From contig JBBHKE010001053.1 in the NCBI GenBank assembly GCA_037447655.1, positions 1 to 63,118 of the forward strand: a stretch of 63,118 nt of DNA, given 5' to 3'. This document shows, in pieces, positions 10,993 to 22,683 of this stretch. Source of the DNA: Zygnema cylindricum (taxonomy: Eukaryota > Streptophyta > Zygnematophyceae > Zygnematales > Zygnemataceae). Positions within the stretch are counted from its first letter, which is position 1. The number at the start of each line of letters is the position of its first letter. The notes beneath the pieces were generated by a model. It saw nothing but the letters and a program-made list of their open reading frames with translations, was not told the DNA's origin and did no database searches. The translations under genes and the position numbers were made by a program.

Positions 10993-11890
10993 CCTGGTTA
11001 AGGAGGACCACGATGGACAGTAAGGATTGAGTTCACTCCAAAATGCGCAGATCGCTACATACATCCGTGTATGACGACTGTTACCGTTCTAAATAGTACA
11101 TGTGCTTATGTAATTTTCAATTTTTCATACACTCCCTATATGTATGAATTGTACGAACATTTTAAACCAGCACAGAGTTGTGCGACGACGACAATAAAAT
11201 ACGATAATATGTGTCCTGAACTCTTGGTGAACCGATAAGTGATGCCTATCAATACGATTATTGTTCAATTTCATGTTGTTCAATATCCGCTAGGGTTTGT
11301 TAGGTTTTTGTAAGGTTTTTATGGTTTGAAAGGTTTTTGAGAGTGAGTTCCGGTATTAAAGCCGAAGCGTGACTTTTAGGGCAGCCTGTTGGTTGGTTTT
11401 GGCAGAAAATATGGTGTCCGGGCCACTGGAGGAGTCTTCTTGGTGCCACGTGTCTTCTTAATCTCACGAGTCTCCTAGTTCAAAGAGAGCCATATCGCAA
11501 ATTTCCAATCGTAAAACCATGAGCCGTCAAATGTAATTAAAGGATATGAGAGTGGATGGTGCCCAAAACCTATAGAAGGATAATAAGGGTCTTCGGAGGT
11601 AGAAGAAGGATACACAGGAAAAGGAGCCATTGGAATGAGAAAGAGACAGGCAATGGTGAAAACAATGTGGAATTTATTTCAGGAATAAATTGAATTAGAT
11701 GATAAGAAGGAAGAATGCATAAACATTACATCCATTCGAAGGCTCGTAATCCCGCGAATCGTAATTTGCGTAAAGAAATAATTATTTAAAAAAAAATAGT
11801 GTTATTAACTCTAATTTAGGTTTTTTCGTTTTCTCAAAAAAAAAATCACTCTAATTTATCAATAACTCTAATTTGGGTTTCTTTCCGCGG
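10993..11890. other. Spacer, nothing recognised
   Basis: No gene, RNA or element boundary supported. TAGGGTTTGTTAGG-like words lie near 11290, but there is no open frame of note. Confidence 0.5.
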
Positions 11891-12479
11891 TACACCGTGA
11901 ATCGTTATTAGCCTTATGTACTCTATTACGGCACCCCCAAATTTTGACCTCGAAACCTGAAATAGAATTAACAAATCTAATTTTTCCTTGACCTTAATTA
12001 CGGTTCTTGTAAATTAGCGTTAACGATTATGACGTACGCATTTCTTGAATAGTGTGGTGTACGGAAGGTGTTTGTTCGTACAATAATGTACTTCATTACG
12101 AAAAATCGTACGGAAATTGTAGTTAACTTATGTCGGTTGCATACAGAACTGCGTTTAGAATAAACTGTTTTGTACTCGTACCTATTTTAGTGTATAAGTA
12201 TGAACGGCATATTAATTATTAACCCGGAAACCCAAATTAGAGTTGTGGATTAATTATAGTAAAAGGACGCGACGCTGTACGGAATGTCAGATTTTGTTTT
12301 TCTACCTATTTTAATGTATATATAATTACGGCAGATCTGCTGTACCTAAATCAGCGTTATGGATCAATTACAATTAAACTCTTTTTTCGAAATTTTGCAG
12401 AACCCAAATTAGCATTAGTAACACTAATTAATTATTAACAGTAATAATTTCTAAACCTTAATAACGATTCACGGTGTAG
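11891..12479. mobile_element. MITE family D-like, long copy
   Basis: Ends TACACCGTGAATCGTTATTAG (first 20 bases shared) and TTAATAACGATTCACGGTGTA-like enclose 589 bp. The first 80 bases match family D (TATGTACTCTATTACGGCACC). The middle is unrelated and may contain other insertions. Confidence 0.6.
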
Positions 12480-13082
12480 CTATCTGCGCCGAATATCTTT
12501 ACAGTAAATTAGGTACACATACAGAATCTGAACAAAACATACATTTCCGCGTCATTATGACGTTTGCAGCAGTTACATGATAACGCCCTGTATTAAATAT
12601 TTTTTTGTACGTTTTTACTTAAAATAAAGACAGTTAGGGTGCGTCTCTATGTACTTCAAAATTAGAGATTTTTTTTTGTTTTTTAGCGCAGATCCGGCGG
12701 TCCCTGATTTCGGACTGTACCGACTAACTAGTGAACATAGAACGGATAAAGGACGGCGGACACAAAGTACAACGGACGCAAAATAACATTCTGCGCGCCG
12801 CCGAAATCGAACGGACGACTTGGAATGAGAGAATGCGAGCAGACGGCCAGCGTGAGCGCCGGCATCCCGGAATGGCTCTTTTGGCGGCTTATGCCAAAGA
12901 AGCGGGCAGGTTGACACGTGGCAGATTTCCAGTGGATCTCAAGGAAAAAAGGGACAAAGCCGTGGCGTCGGATGTGAAAGGTACATCGTTTTTTTGGGTT
13001 CGTACAAAAACAATACAGACCTCATGGCGGCTACTGCAATTTCTGTCCGGGGAATATGACGTACAGTTGAATGTATATGCCG
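12480..13082. other. Unassigned GC-richer block after a C-like TIR end
   Basis: TTA then GGGTGCGTCTCTATGTAC at 12634-12654 resembles a family C left end, but no matching right end is visible. The block at 12690-12985 is more GC-rich than its surroundings and open on both strands (ILRAAEIERTTWNERMRADG on plus), without a recognisable domain. It may be captured or decayed coding DNA. Confidence 0.3.
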
Positions 13083-13278
13083 TACATTTATGTGTACGCC
13101 GTACATATATCGCCGATAGTTATCGATATCGGTGTTATCGCCGATAAAACTGATAGATATCGGGTATTTATCGGCGATAATACCGATAGCGATATATCGT
13201 ACCAATACATCGATTATCGGGTACCCGAAAAAAGGTCCATATCGGTTATCGGCGAATCCTTACCGATACACAACACTA
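13083..13278. mobile_element. Family F fragment (ATCG palindromes)
   Basis: Dense TATCGGCGATAAC words ending in TACCGATACACAACACTA, the same right end as 1929-1945. No left TAGTGTTGTG end is seen, so this is a half copy. Confidence 0.65.
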
Positions 13279-13403
13279 CAAATTTGGGTGACGGAATTAG
13301 CGTTAATAACGCTAATTACGATTCACGGTGTACTTCTCTACCCGAGTGGGGGCTTTCCAAAGCCCGTGTTTCCATAAGTGACTAAGCTAATGCGGACAAA
13401 GGT

Positions 13404-14281
13404 AGAATCTGGTTCTAGAATCTAGTTCTAGAATCGCGTTCTATAATCTAGTACTAGAATCTAGTTATACAACCTAGTTTTAGAATCTAGTTCTGTAATC
13501 TAGTTCTATAATCAGGTTCTAGAATATGGTTCTAGAATCTAGTTCTACAATGTGGTTCTAGAACCTAGTTCTATAATCTAGTTCTAGAATCTAGTTCTAG
13601 AATCTGGTTCTAGAATCTAGTTCAGAATCTGGTTCTAGAATCGAGTTCTACAATCTAGTTTTACAATCTAGTTCTACAATCTAGTTCTAGAATCTAGTTC
13701 TAGAATCTAGTTCGAGAATCCAGTTCTACAATCTAGTTCTAGAATCTCGTTCTACAATCTAGTTCTAGAATCTGGTTCTGAATCTGGTTCTACAATCTAG
13801 TTCTAGAATCTAGTTCTACAATCTAGTTCTAGAATCTGGTTCAGAATCTGGTTCTAGAATCGAGTTCTACAATCTAGTTTTACAATCTAGTTTTACAATC
13901 TAGTTCTACAATCTAGTTCTACAATCTAGTTCTACAATCTAGTTCTAGAATCTAGTTCGAGAATCCAGTTCTACAATCTAGTTCTAGAATCTCGTTCTAC
14001 AATCTAGTTCTAGAATCTGGTTCAGAATCTGGTTCTAGAATCTAGTTCTAGAATATAGTTCTACAATCTAGTTCTAGAATATAGTTCTACAATCTAGTTC
14101 TACAATCTAGTTCTAGAATCTAGTTCTAGAATTGCGTTCTAAATCTAGTTCTACAATCTGGTTCTACAATCTGGTATCGCGTTCTAGAATCGCGTTCTAG
14201 AATCGAGTTCTAGAATCTAGTTCTACAATCTAGTTCTACTATCTAGTTCTCGAATCTAGTTCTATAATCTAGTTCTACCGC
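13404..14281. repeat. TCTAGTTCTAGAA satellite
   Basis: About 60 tandem units of a 13-14 bp word, mostly TCTAGTTCTAGAA / TCTAGTTCTACAA with GG, CGC and C variants and a higher-order block repeated around 13600-13780 and 13830-14010. Rich in TCTAGA, so locally self-complementary. No coding potential. Confidence 0.95.
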
Positions 14282-14282
14282 T

Positions 14283-15058
14283 ATGGATCTACGTATATAC
14301 AAACGAGAATCGGCGTATGTAGAGGAGGCATCATAAATTAAACGAAATAGACGGCTAAGGAGAAATATAGAGAGATTTAAACAACATACGGAATAAAAAG
14401 AGAGTACCTAGACTTAGACGTGAAATGAGACTCTCAATACCGGATTTTGTTGTTAAAACCGCTGTCACATACGACAAGCTTAACGAAGGGGCTTTCCCTT
14501 AACAATGGACGTTTACTCTTATAGAAAAACTTGCCAATTTTTGATTCAATTAACCTTTATCGCAGAAGACTTCGTCAAAGACACTTCTTTTTTTGTCATT
14601 CCGCATTTTGTCCTTCTCTCATTTCGGCTTTTATTTCTGCTTTCGCCTTTTTTTTTGTATGAAAAGATTATTTTGCTTTCTTGCCTTTTGCCCTGGCCAT
14701 TTTTATGGTCTCGCCTGCTATATATATTAACTAAAAAAGGGATTTCTTTAAATCTTATAGAAAGGGCAAACTTCAATTTAAAAGAGAAATCGTTGCTAAA
14801 AGAAATGATTCTGGTATAATCATCAAAATTTGGATTAAAATCCAAATGCAAATGTCAAAACTTTAATTCCTTTGAAAATCTGGGAAAATGACAACATAAT
14901 ACGAAAATCATAAATCAATTCATAAATAAATATTTTTGAAGCTTTTAAATTGATAAAAATATACAATATGCATAATAACAACTACCAGTTATAACGTTTG
15001 ACTTACTTGAAACTTATCCTTTAAAACTTAACACAGTTTTTTCTCCTGCTATTGTTTA
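14283..15058. other. Spacer 3' of the LysM gene
   Basis: AT-rich, presumed 3' UTR and intergenic DNA of the minus-strand LysM gene. Opposed short frames at 14505-14851 lack any recognisable feature. Confidence 0.45.
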
Positions 15059-17659
15059 CTACTTTGGTATGCAGAGCTTTTTACCTTTAGGTAAATTCGT
15101 AACTGTCAGACAGTTAGTGTATGAAATTTTATCGTATTGGCAAAATTTTGTAATATTATTGCTGAAGTAAGTAAATTTAACCGAACTGCAACTCGTAATC
15201 GCCGAGAGTGTCCAAATTTTTCCTTTTCTCAAGGAAGCAATCGGATTCGCACACCAATTGTTGCAAGTCACCACAGCATTAGGAGATTCAGGCGTGATTC
15301 GAATCTGAAAAAGAAAAACATTTTTTTTTAGGGGATTTTTAGGGTTTTTTAGTGAAGTGAACAAATTAGTAAATGGACCAAACAAATGGAAGATACAATA
15401 CACCCTAATATGGTAAGAAACAAAAGAAAAAAAAACAAAAAATTGAATTAATGGAACAAAGAAATCGAACAAATTTACTGCAACAAAAAATGAACTAATC
15501 AACGGGGAACAAATTGATTAACAAGAAATGGAGTTGGATATGGCACACCCTAACAAGGTAAGAAACAAAATAAAGAAAAAAACGTAACAAGGAAATCGAA
15601 CACATCACCATAACAAAAAACGGCTAGGTAAAAGAAAAAACGAACGAATAATAAGATACAAATGAATTGAGGAAGAACCTAAAAGGATGCCTGGAATCTA
15701 AACAAAGGTTAGAGAACTAAAATTTAACATACTAAAATAGAAATTCGTTATCAAGAATTTCAGAATCTAAGGGTCAATGTGGGAGAATCGGGGAAATTTT
15801 ATCAAGATTCCCAAAATCTAAGGGTCAATGTGGGAAAATCAGGGAAATGATATCAAGATTCCCAGAATCTAAGGGTCAATGTAGGAAAATTAGGGAAATG
15901 TTATCAAGATTCCCAAAATCTAATGGTCAATGTTAAAAAATTAGGGAAATGTTATCAAGATTCCCAAAATCTAATGGTCAGTGTGGGAAAATCAGGGAAA
16001 TGTTATCAAGATTCCAGAATCTAAGGGTCAATGTGAGAAAATCAGGGAAATGTTATCAAGATTCCCAGAATCTAAGGGTCAATGTGGGAAAATCAGGGAA
16101 ATGTTTTCAAGATTCTCAAAATCTAAGGGGCAATGTGAGAAAATCAGGGAAATGTTATCAAGATTCCCAAAATCTAATGGTCAATGTGAGAAAATCAGGT
16201 TAATGTTATCAAGATTCCCAGAATCTAAGGGTCAATGTGAGAAAATCAGGGAGCATTTATCAAAATTCGCAGAATCTAAGTGTCAATCGGGAGAATTCCA
16301 TGAAAGGGAAAAGTGAGCCGGCCAACTGAAACTCTAAAAAGAGCCTTCACCACGCCACTAGCCCGGATAAAGGAACGGGGGGGTCCGAATTACTACTTAA
16401 AGAGTTTGGGCGGAACAAAGTATTGTGGACAACATATCTTGCGATTTCAACATTCCCCCTTTAAAGAGGCACACTATTATGATCCACGACCTCCATGGCG
16501 CTGGTATCATGTTGATACCATGTTAAATTTTCGCAGGATTTTGGGTCAATGGAATCAATGTGGGAGAATCCCATGAAAGGAGAAAGTGTCCCAGCCAGGG
16601 CTCGAACTTAGAACCTTTGAATAAATACTTCCATGAGCTAACCACAGCGCCACTAGCCAAAATATGGGAACTGGCGGTTCTAAATTATTATTTATTGGGT
16701 GTGGGCAAAACCACACCCGGGTATTGAACGATTTTTTTTGCTGATTTCAACAGTTCTAAAGCCAAAGACCTCAAGAAGTAAAAAAAGAAAGTAAGAACGG
16801 TTTATTTACCAGATCCCCCGGAATGAGATTATCGCAGTTGATCCCGGGATTCAAAGAAAAAAAGTCAATTGCTTTAGTTTTATTCTGGTACAAAAATTCA
16901 CATCCTTCGTCTCCTTTTTTCACCATATACTTTTCATTTGAAATTAATTCATTTTCATTGTTGGTTCTCTGTACACAAATCTGCACAAGAAATAAAAGAA
17001 AATATAATTATTGATCAAACCAAATTAAGTAGCTAAAAAATCCAAATAGGTTGGTACACTCATTATTGTAAGTATGGCTCAAAAATAAATGAAAAAAACG
17101 AACAAAAATCGAAGACAGCAGAAAAAAATGAGAGTAAATCAATAACAAATTCAATAACAGAAATAGCTTTTGACAGAGTAAAAGAAGTTCTAGAGAAGAA
17201 GTTGAAGCAAGTCAAAAGAGAAGGAAAAGAAATGGAGCAAGTGGCAACCGACAAGAAAAACGGTGCACTAAAATGACAAGGTAAGATTTTGATGATTCAC
17301 ATCACATTGTTTTAAAATTCAATCAAAATTAAGAGCCACCTTCCTTTACCATTTTATGGGAATCCAAAGGGTCGGTTGGATTTGAGCAATTTAATTTCGT
17401 TTCGGAATTTATTGCCTTTAACGTCTCAACATCAAGAAAATTTGACGAATCAGAAAATTTTGAAACAATTTTATCGCAAGAATCTCCCTGTAAAATTTAT
17501 TAGAAAACACGCAAAAAATTGTTAAATAAACATTAAAACTTATATAGCCAGGCATTATCCACACAAGCTCAAAAAACAAAACATGGCCATCTTGAATATA
17601 AATGCTAGATTTTTTTCGAGGAAAAGGGAGAGAGAGAGAGAGGGGCTAANNNNNNNNNN

Positions 17660-17743
<84 letters not shown>

Positions 17744-18386
17744 GAGAGAAGAGAAAGATAGAGAGGAGAGAGAAGAGAGAGAAAGAGAGATTGAAAATTC
17801 ATTGCGAAATTACAAAGCTACATAATAACGATATTGTTCAATTCGGAAAGATGAAAATTTCTTGAAGGCATTTTCACCTTCTTTCTTGTGGATTTTCCAA
17901 CATAAATGTGGAATTTTTTTAATATTATTTATCCTTTTCGTATAGTTTTATTTCACTATTATAGTGTTCAGTTTGACACCACAAAAATTTTGGATCTTTC
18001 TGGGAAAATTGTAGAAACTGCCACTCTCCTTCCCTTCTTCTCCCCTTATTATCTCTTTCCACAGACCACTTATTATTTTGTCCACCCTTTTTTTCCCTTC
18101 CTTTTTATTGTTTTTGTTTTCCTTTCTTTCTGTTTTTAGATTTGCGTACTTTTACGGTGGTGTACACGACGGTACATGGAACCGTATTTCCGTAATTCCA
18201 TAGTTCCGTTTTATGTGAAACTAAGGCTACTGTCGATCCTTCCGGAAGAGTTAACGGATTCGTTACGGATCCACATAGAGGTTGAAGTTCCTGTTCCTCC
18301 CCATGTCAAAAAAGAGAGGGAGAGAGAGAGGGAGAGGGAGGGGGGAGGGAGAGAGAGAGAGGGAGAGGGAGGGAGGGAGGGAGGGG

Positions 18387-18467
<81 letters not shown>

Positions 18468-19005
18468 AGAAATGAAACGAAGATAAAAATTCAGGTAAGG
18501 GCAAAGGATACCAAGTACAAGAGCCTCTCTAGTTTATGCAGCCTCACCAAGAATGGTGTAGATTTGGGGGGAGGGGGAGGGGGGGAGGGGCGGAGGAGGG
18601 GAGGGGCGTGAGAATACAACATTGAAATAAATCACATTCAGCTCTTTAGAAGCAAAAAATTGGTAAGAAAAAACAGCAAACAAAATCCACACCAATTTTT
18701 ATGTTATCTTGTTAAAAAAAGTTACAAAACTACAATAAACATCAAGAGGGGGCCGAAATTAGCTCTAATTATGTTTTTGGACATCATATGTCAAGAAAAA
18801 TAATTTTAAAAACAAAGGGAAAAAATCTAGAGCCAAAAAAAAAATGAAAATAGCAATAAAATGAGGAAAAAAAAACTCACAGAATTTAAATAGAGAAGAT
18901 TCGCGAGAGGCAATCCATTTATTTTCGCGATTTTTTCGCACGTGAGGCCCCCGGGCGGCACGGTAAATTTTTTTTTTACGATGGAGAAAAAATCTTTCGG
19001 ATTAT
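15059..19005 (-). CDS. Multi-LysM domain protein (five exons found, 5' end missing)
   Basis: LysM proteins bind N-acetylglucosamine glycans (chitin, peptidoglycan), usually outside the cell or on its surface. Exons in transcription order: 19005-18881, 18290-18150, 17487-17350, 16980-16810, 15304-15059 (TAG stop); all junctions keep frame. Motifs in order: FTVPPGGLTCEKIAKINGLP...LLYLN; VVYTTVK joined to GDSCDKIVSKF...INSETKLNCSN; KYMVKKGDEGCEF...FFSLNPGINCDNLIPGDL; and a last cysteine-rich part ending VTNLPKGKKLCIP. Introns repeatedly fall just after the GD-type turn or just before the ICV/IRI end strand, so each domain is split over two exons. The start exon, expected to encode a signal peptide, was not found in 19-20.4 kb. 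Its introns contain CT tracts (GA on plus), an assembly gap, a minisatellite and SINE-like DNA. A receptor kinase is not supported. Confidence 0.8.
15755..16270. repeat. 51-bp minisatellite in LysM intron
   Basis: About ten tandem units of roughly 51 bp containing TCAAGATTCCCAAAATCTAA, GGTCAATGTGGGAAAATCAG and GGAAATGTTA, with a few substitutions per unit. It lies in the intron between exons 16980-16810 and 15304-15059. The 84- and 111-codon frames on plus are products of the period (51 is divisible by 3). Confidence 0.93.
16290..16760 (-). mobile_element. Two tRNA-derived SINE-like copies
   Basis: On minus, 16653-16598 reads GTGGCGCTGTGGTTAGCTCA (A-box-like) followed by GGTTCTAAGTTCGAGCCC (B-box-like), the arrangement of a tRNA-derived pol III promoter. 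A more degenerate partner lies at about 16313-16420 (GGGCTAGTGGCG... on minus). Both are preceded on plus by GAGAAT(T/C)CCATGAAAGG. It is not an intact tRNA because no acceptor stem is visible. It sits in the last LysM intron. Confidence 0.6.
17622..17790. repeat. (GA)n with 10-base assembly gap
   Basis: GA microsatellite (CT on the LysM sense strand) in the intron between exons 18290-18150 and 17487-17350. Ten Ns at 17650-17659 mark an unresolved gap, so the true length is unknown. Confidence 0.95.
18301..18465. repeat. (GA)n/(GGGA)n tract beside LysM acceptor
   Basis: On minus this is a CT tract ending about ten bases before the acceptor of exon 18290-18150, again serving as polypyrimidine tract. 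A G-rich (GGGGGA)n run lies at 18566-18607. Confidence 0.93.
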
Positions 19006-19383
19006 CTGAAATTTTTTTGGGTGCGGAAGATTTAAGGAATTAGTTTAAAATATTAGCCGGTTGAAAAATAACCTTTTTTTGGGGCTGGAAGGCTGTTTCT
19101 TCCTCCGATAAAATGGCTGTTTCTTTTTTTTTTTTGCAGCAACAAATAATGATATTCATTTTTCTTCAGGGCAGTAAAATAGTATCGAAAATAAAAGCAA
19201 AAAAATAAATTCTATAACTAAATGGAGTAGATCAAATGACTAATTTACTTTTTTTTGTAATTTTTTTACCATTATCATCATCAATTTTATTTGCTCCCTA
19301 GTTAATATTATTTGTTTGCCAATGAAACTGTTTTTTTTTTAATTTTTTCAGTTACAATAAAATTCACTATCCTTCTCTTTATA

Positions 19384-19614
19384 GCGAGAGAGAGAGAGAG
19401 AGGGAGAGAGAGAGTGAGAGGGAGAGGGAGAGGGAGAAAGAGAGATAGGAGGGAGGAGAGTGGAGGGGAGAGGAGGGGAGAGGGGAGGGAGGAGGAAGGA
19501 GGATAGGGAGGGAGAGGGAAGGAGAGGAGGGAAGAGGGAGTGAGGGAGGGAGGAAGGAGAATGGAAGGAGGGAGGAAAGAAGGAAGGAGGAAAGAAGGAT
19601 AAATGAAAGAGGAC

Positions 19615-19645
<31 letters not shown>

Positions 19646-19825
19646 TATATAATGGAATGGAATGGATGGAGGACTGGCATGGATGGAAAAGGAAATGGCA
19701 GACATGGAATGAAAATAAATGGAATGGAAGGAGGGAAGATGCGGAGGGAGAGAGGTAGAGTGGGGGAGAGAGGGAGAGAAAGGGGGAGGGGCGAGAGAGA
19801 GGGAGAGGGAGATAGTATAAGGAGC
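19384..19825. repeat. GA-rich composite tract
   Basis: GA, GGGA, GGAA and GGAATG words over 440 bases, upstream of the first LysM exon found (CT on its sense strand). Long serine/leucine or arginine/glutamate frames here are artefacts. Confidence 0.93.
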
Positions 19826-20039
19826 GAAAGATAATGTGATTCTGCTGAATGCTGAAAAAACTGTCCTCCTTAAATGCAGATATTTTGTTTTTATTATAAT
19901 TTTGTCGTTATTATGATTATGACCAATCATTATGATTTGTTTCGTCGTCATTTCGACTCTTTCAACGAACGACCAAAGTTTGACTTTCGACCACAAAAAG
20001 ACAAAACGAGAAAAAAGACAAATTGTTTAATTTCCTCGG

Positions 20040-20255
20040 GAAAATGATAAAATGAGAATTTTCAAAAATGTTTACTTCCGGCAGAAAAGGATAGAAGAAA
20101 ACTTTCGGCAAGAAAACGACAAAACGAGAAAAACAAAATGTTTACTTTTCGGCGAGAAAATGATAGAAGAAAACTTTCGGCGGGAAAACGACAAAACGAG
20201 ATAAACAAAATGTTTACTTTCCGGCGAGAAAATGATAAAATTTGAAAAACAGAAA
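20040..20255. repeat. About 65-bp degenerate tandem repeat
   Basis: Three to four units containing GGCGAGAAAATGATA and AAACGACAAAACGAGA with AAAATGTTTACTTTC. No gene is seen in 19831-20700. Confidence 0.75.
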
Positions 20256-20710
20256 AGCCGAAAAGGAAGTTATATATTCGACCTACTCGAATCGTCGATA
20301 TCCACCCGATTTGTTTGAGTAGCTACGCGACAAAGAGCTTCATGACAAATCTTCAAAAAAATGACGTTTATCAATAAAAACAAAACTATTTATCAAATAC
20401 ATTGAGAAAAAGAAAAATTACATTTAGGACCAATCGGGGCCGAGTATACTCTAATTTTTTTTTTCTACAGAAGAATGCATAACTATCGCTGGTTTTTCTT
20501 TTATTTTTTGTTTTTTTCTCTCATTTTTTGGTATCCTGCATATCGCGCGCCACGCAGCTTGTAGACGTGACACATACCGTACGATTAGTGGCTAAATAGT
20601 ACGGTTCTCGTGGCTTTTTGCGATTCAAATGGTTGTCGTGTAGTTTCTTCTGAGATTTAAGGTCGATAACGAGGATTCTGTCGGGTGTTTGGATACGTGG
20701 GTCGACTTAC

Positions 20711-20862
20711 ACCGTCCATCATTATTAGCGTGCTGATTTAGTGCGAAGACACGTGGCAATTTTTTTTAGCTCGCTTAAATATGGTTTCTAAATCCTATTT
20801 TTTATGATTTCCGAAAAAGCCGCGACTGAATTAGTGTTACCAACTCTAATAAAGACGGGCAG
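20711..20862. mobile_element. Short MITE, 36.3-kb type
   Basis: Starts ACACCGTCCATCATTATTAG and ends CTCTAATAAAGACGGGCAGTG. The core GACACGTGGCAA is shared with 36262-36476. No coding capacity. Confidence 0.55.
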
Positions 20863-20870
20863 TGTTACAG

Positions 20871-21052
20871 TGTACACCGTGTATCGCTATGTGTTAATAA
20901 TTTTTTCGCCACATAATACATCTTTTCTCCGTACACACCTGTCCGAATTTTAAGTTGAGACCGCCAATCTGACCTTTCAATCGCAGCCGTCAGATTCACA
21001 ATACGACATGCGTGTACGGAGAAAAGATGTTTTAAGTGGAAAAAATAGCACA
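20871..21052. mobile_element. MITE family A, copy 2, right end missing
   Basis: Left end TGTACACCGTGTATCGCTAT, then the family A arms ACATCTTTTCTCCGTACACA and TGTACGGAGAAAAGATGTTT. It stops where the next MITE begins at 21054 without its own right TIR. Confidence 0.75.
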
Positions 21053-21176
21053 CACTACACCGTGAATCGTTATTCGCGTAAAGGTTTCTTTAGCGTGTAG
21101 GAACAATTACCGATATTTACGCTAATTGAGAATTTGGATTTTTTCAAAAAAAACATACATACTGGATATTTACTTA

Positions 21177-21912
21177 GGGTGACGTTCCATCAGGCGAAAA
21201 GTGGCGTAGTTTACAGAAATCCACGACCCTCCGTACCAAATCGTACGTTCCATCAGGCGAAAAGTGGCGTAGATACAGAAATCCGCGACCCTCCGTACCA
21301 AATCGTACCGTCTATTTTGTTTTTATACTAAAAACAACATTACAGAGAATCTTACCGATACTCTCCGAAGGTCTTGGAGGTAATACTGGCCGTCGGATGT
21401 TCATCTGCGAGGAGTTCGCGTCATTTTTTTCTGTAACTATCAACCCACCTCGAGGAGGTGGGTTGGCAGATACAGAAAAAAAAAATTGTGACACGCTGGA
21501 CGATTAAGCTACGTGTCATGATGGAAAACCAACGAAAAATCTTAAGATTTGCACATGACACGCGCTTTCTAAAATACAACCGAAAATAAAAACGAAATTT
21601 CGTAACATTCCCTCGTCACGCTATTTTCAGTAACTTATGTTCGTCACAGTATTTCTCTCAAAGGACTTTCGTTATGTTCGAAAATTGAAACCCTAAAAAA
21701 TGAGCTGGCGTACAGACTGGCGTCTGCAAAAAGTAAAAAGGTTTTGTCGTATGGTTACTTCATACGCAGGTACATGGTACGCAAATCCAGATTTGAAGTT
21801 AAGTTTGTCGGTGTCACAAATCTGAAAGATATTCAATATCGGATCGTAGTTTGCGTGGCGCCATTCAATTTATAACACGTGGCTTACAGACCTACGTGAT
21901 GGAACATCGACT
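21177..21912. mobile_element. TIR element family B, copy 2
   Basis: Left end GGGTGACGTTCCATCAGG, right end ACGTGATGGAACATCGAC. An internal ~58-bp tandem duplication (GTTCCATCAGGCGAAAAGTG at about 21184 and 21245) copies the left end. The perfect palindrome CAACCCACCTCGAGGAGG...GTTG is at 21449-21466. Confidence 0.75.
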
Positions 21913-21914
21913 CA

Positions 21915-22683
21915 GGGCAAGGTTCCATTAGGGGAAAAATGACGTTGTTTACTGGAAGACGTACTGTTTCGTACAGTGCCGTACCAAAGAAAAAAAAATG
22001 TCAGAAAAACAAGGCTACTGAATGATGGATTTGATTCTCCACGTTTATGGGCGTAAACGTGGACCGTCGGATGCATTATCAGATACGCCGTCGTCTGACA
22101 CTTTCAGTTCGCAACAAGTGACCCGGAGTAGGTCAATTCTCAGCGCCTGAACGAATACCGTCGTGCCTCGTGGAAAAGTGAACAAATATCCACGACGACC
22201 GCGCGACCAGATGGGTACACGTCGCATATGACATGTGCCTTCCGCCAGGGAGGATGCGAGGCCACCGGAAGCCGCAAGAAAATCTTTGACGGAAGATATT
22301 GTTTCACGCTTCTCTTGGTATCCACTAACCACTCTGACATTTTCGTACGCTTTTACATATCTTACGTTTCGTCCGCCCGTACATATTTAATTCAATGCGT
22401 CGTACAAGTCACTTTTTACCTTTCGCTGGTACAAATATGTGGTCACAATTTGCTCTCGGAGATTCTTTGAAGATTACCAGAATCGTATTCATCTATTACG
22501 TGAACCAATCAAAATGTGCCACGCAAAACAAATGTCGGTTACTGACCCGACACAATGGAACGATCGCCTCAGTAAACGAATTTTTGACGTTTACAGAGAG
22601 CGCTTAATGGAACAACGCTCTCAATCGACCCGGTCTGTAGAGTTTGCCGTACAATTACAGAAACGTATGATGGAACTTCACCC
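21915..22683. mobile_element. TIR element family B, copy 3
   Basis: Abuts copy 2 head to tail. Left end GGGCAAGGTTCCATTAGG, right end TGATGGAACTTCACCC followed by TTA. The frame at 22439-22687 has no recognisable domain. Confidence 0.72.

Noticed and set aside
15755-16270. CRISPR-like array
   Set aside because: Units are contiguous near-identical tandem copies without unique spacers, inside a spliced eukaryotic gene.
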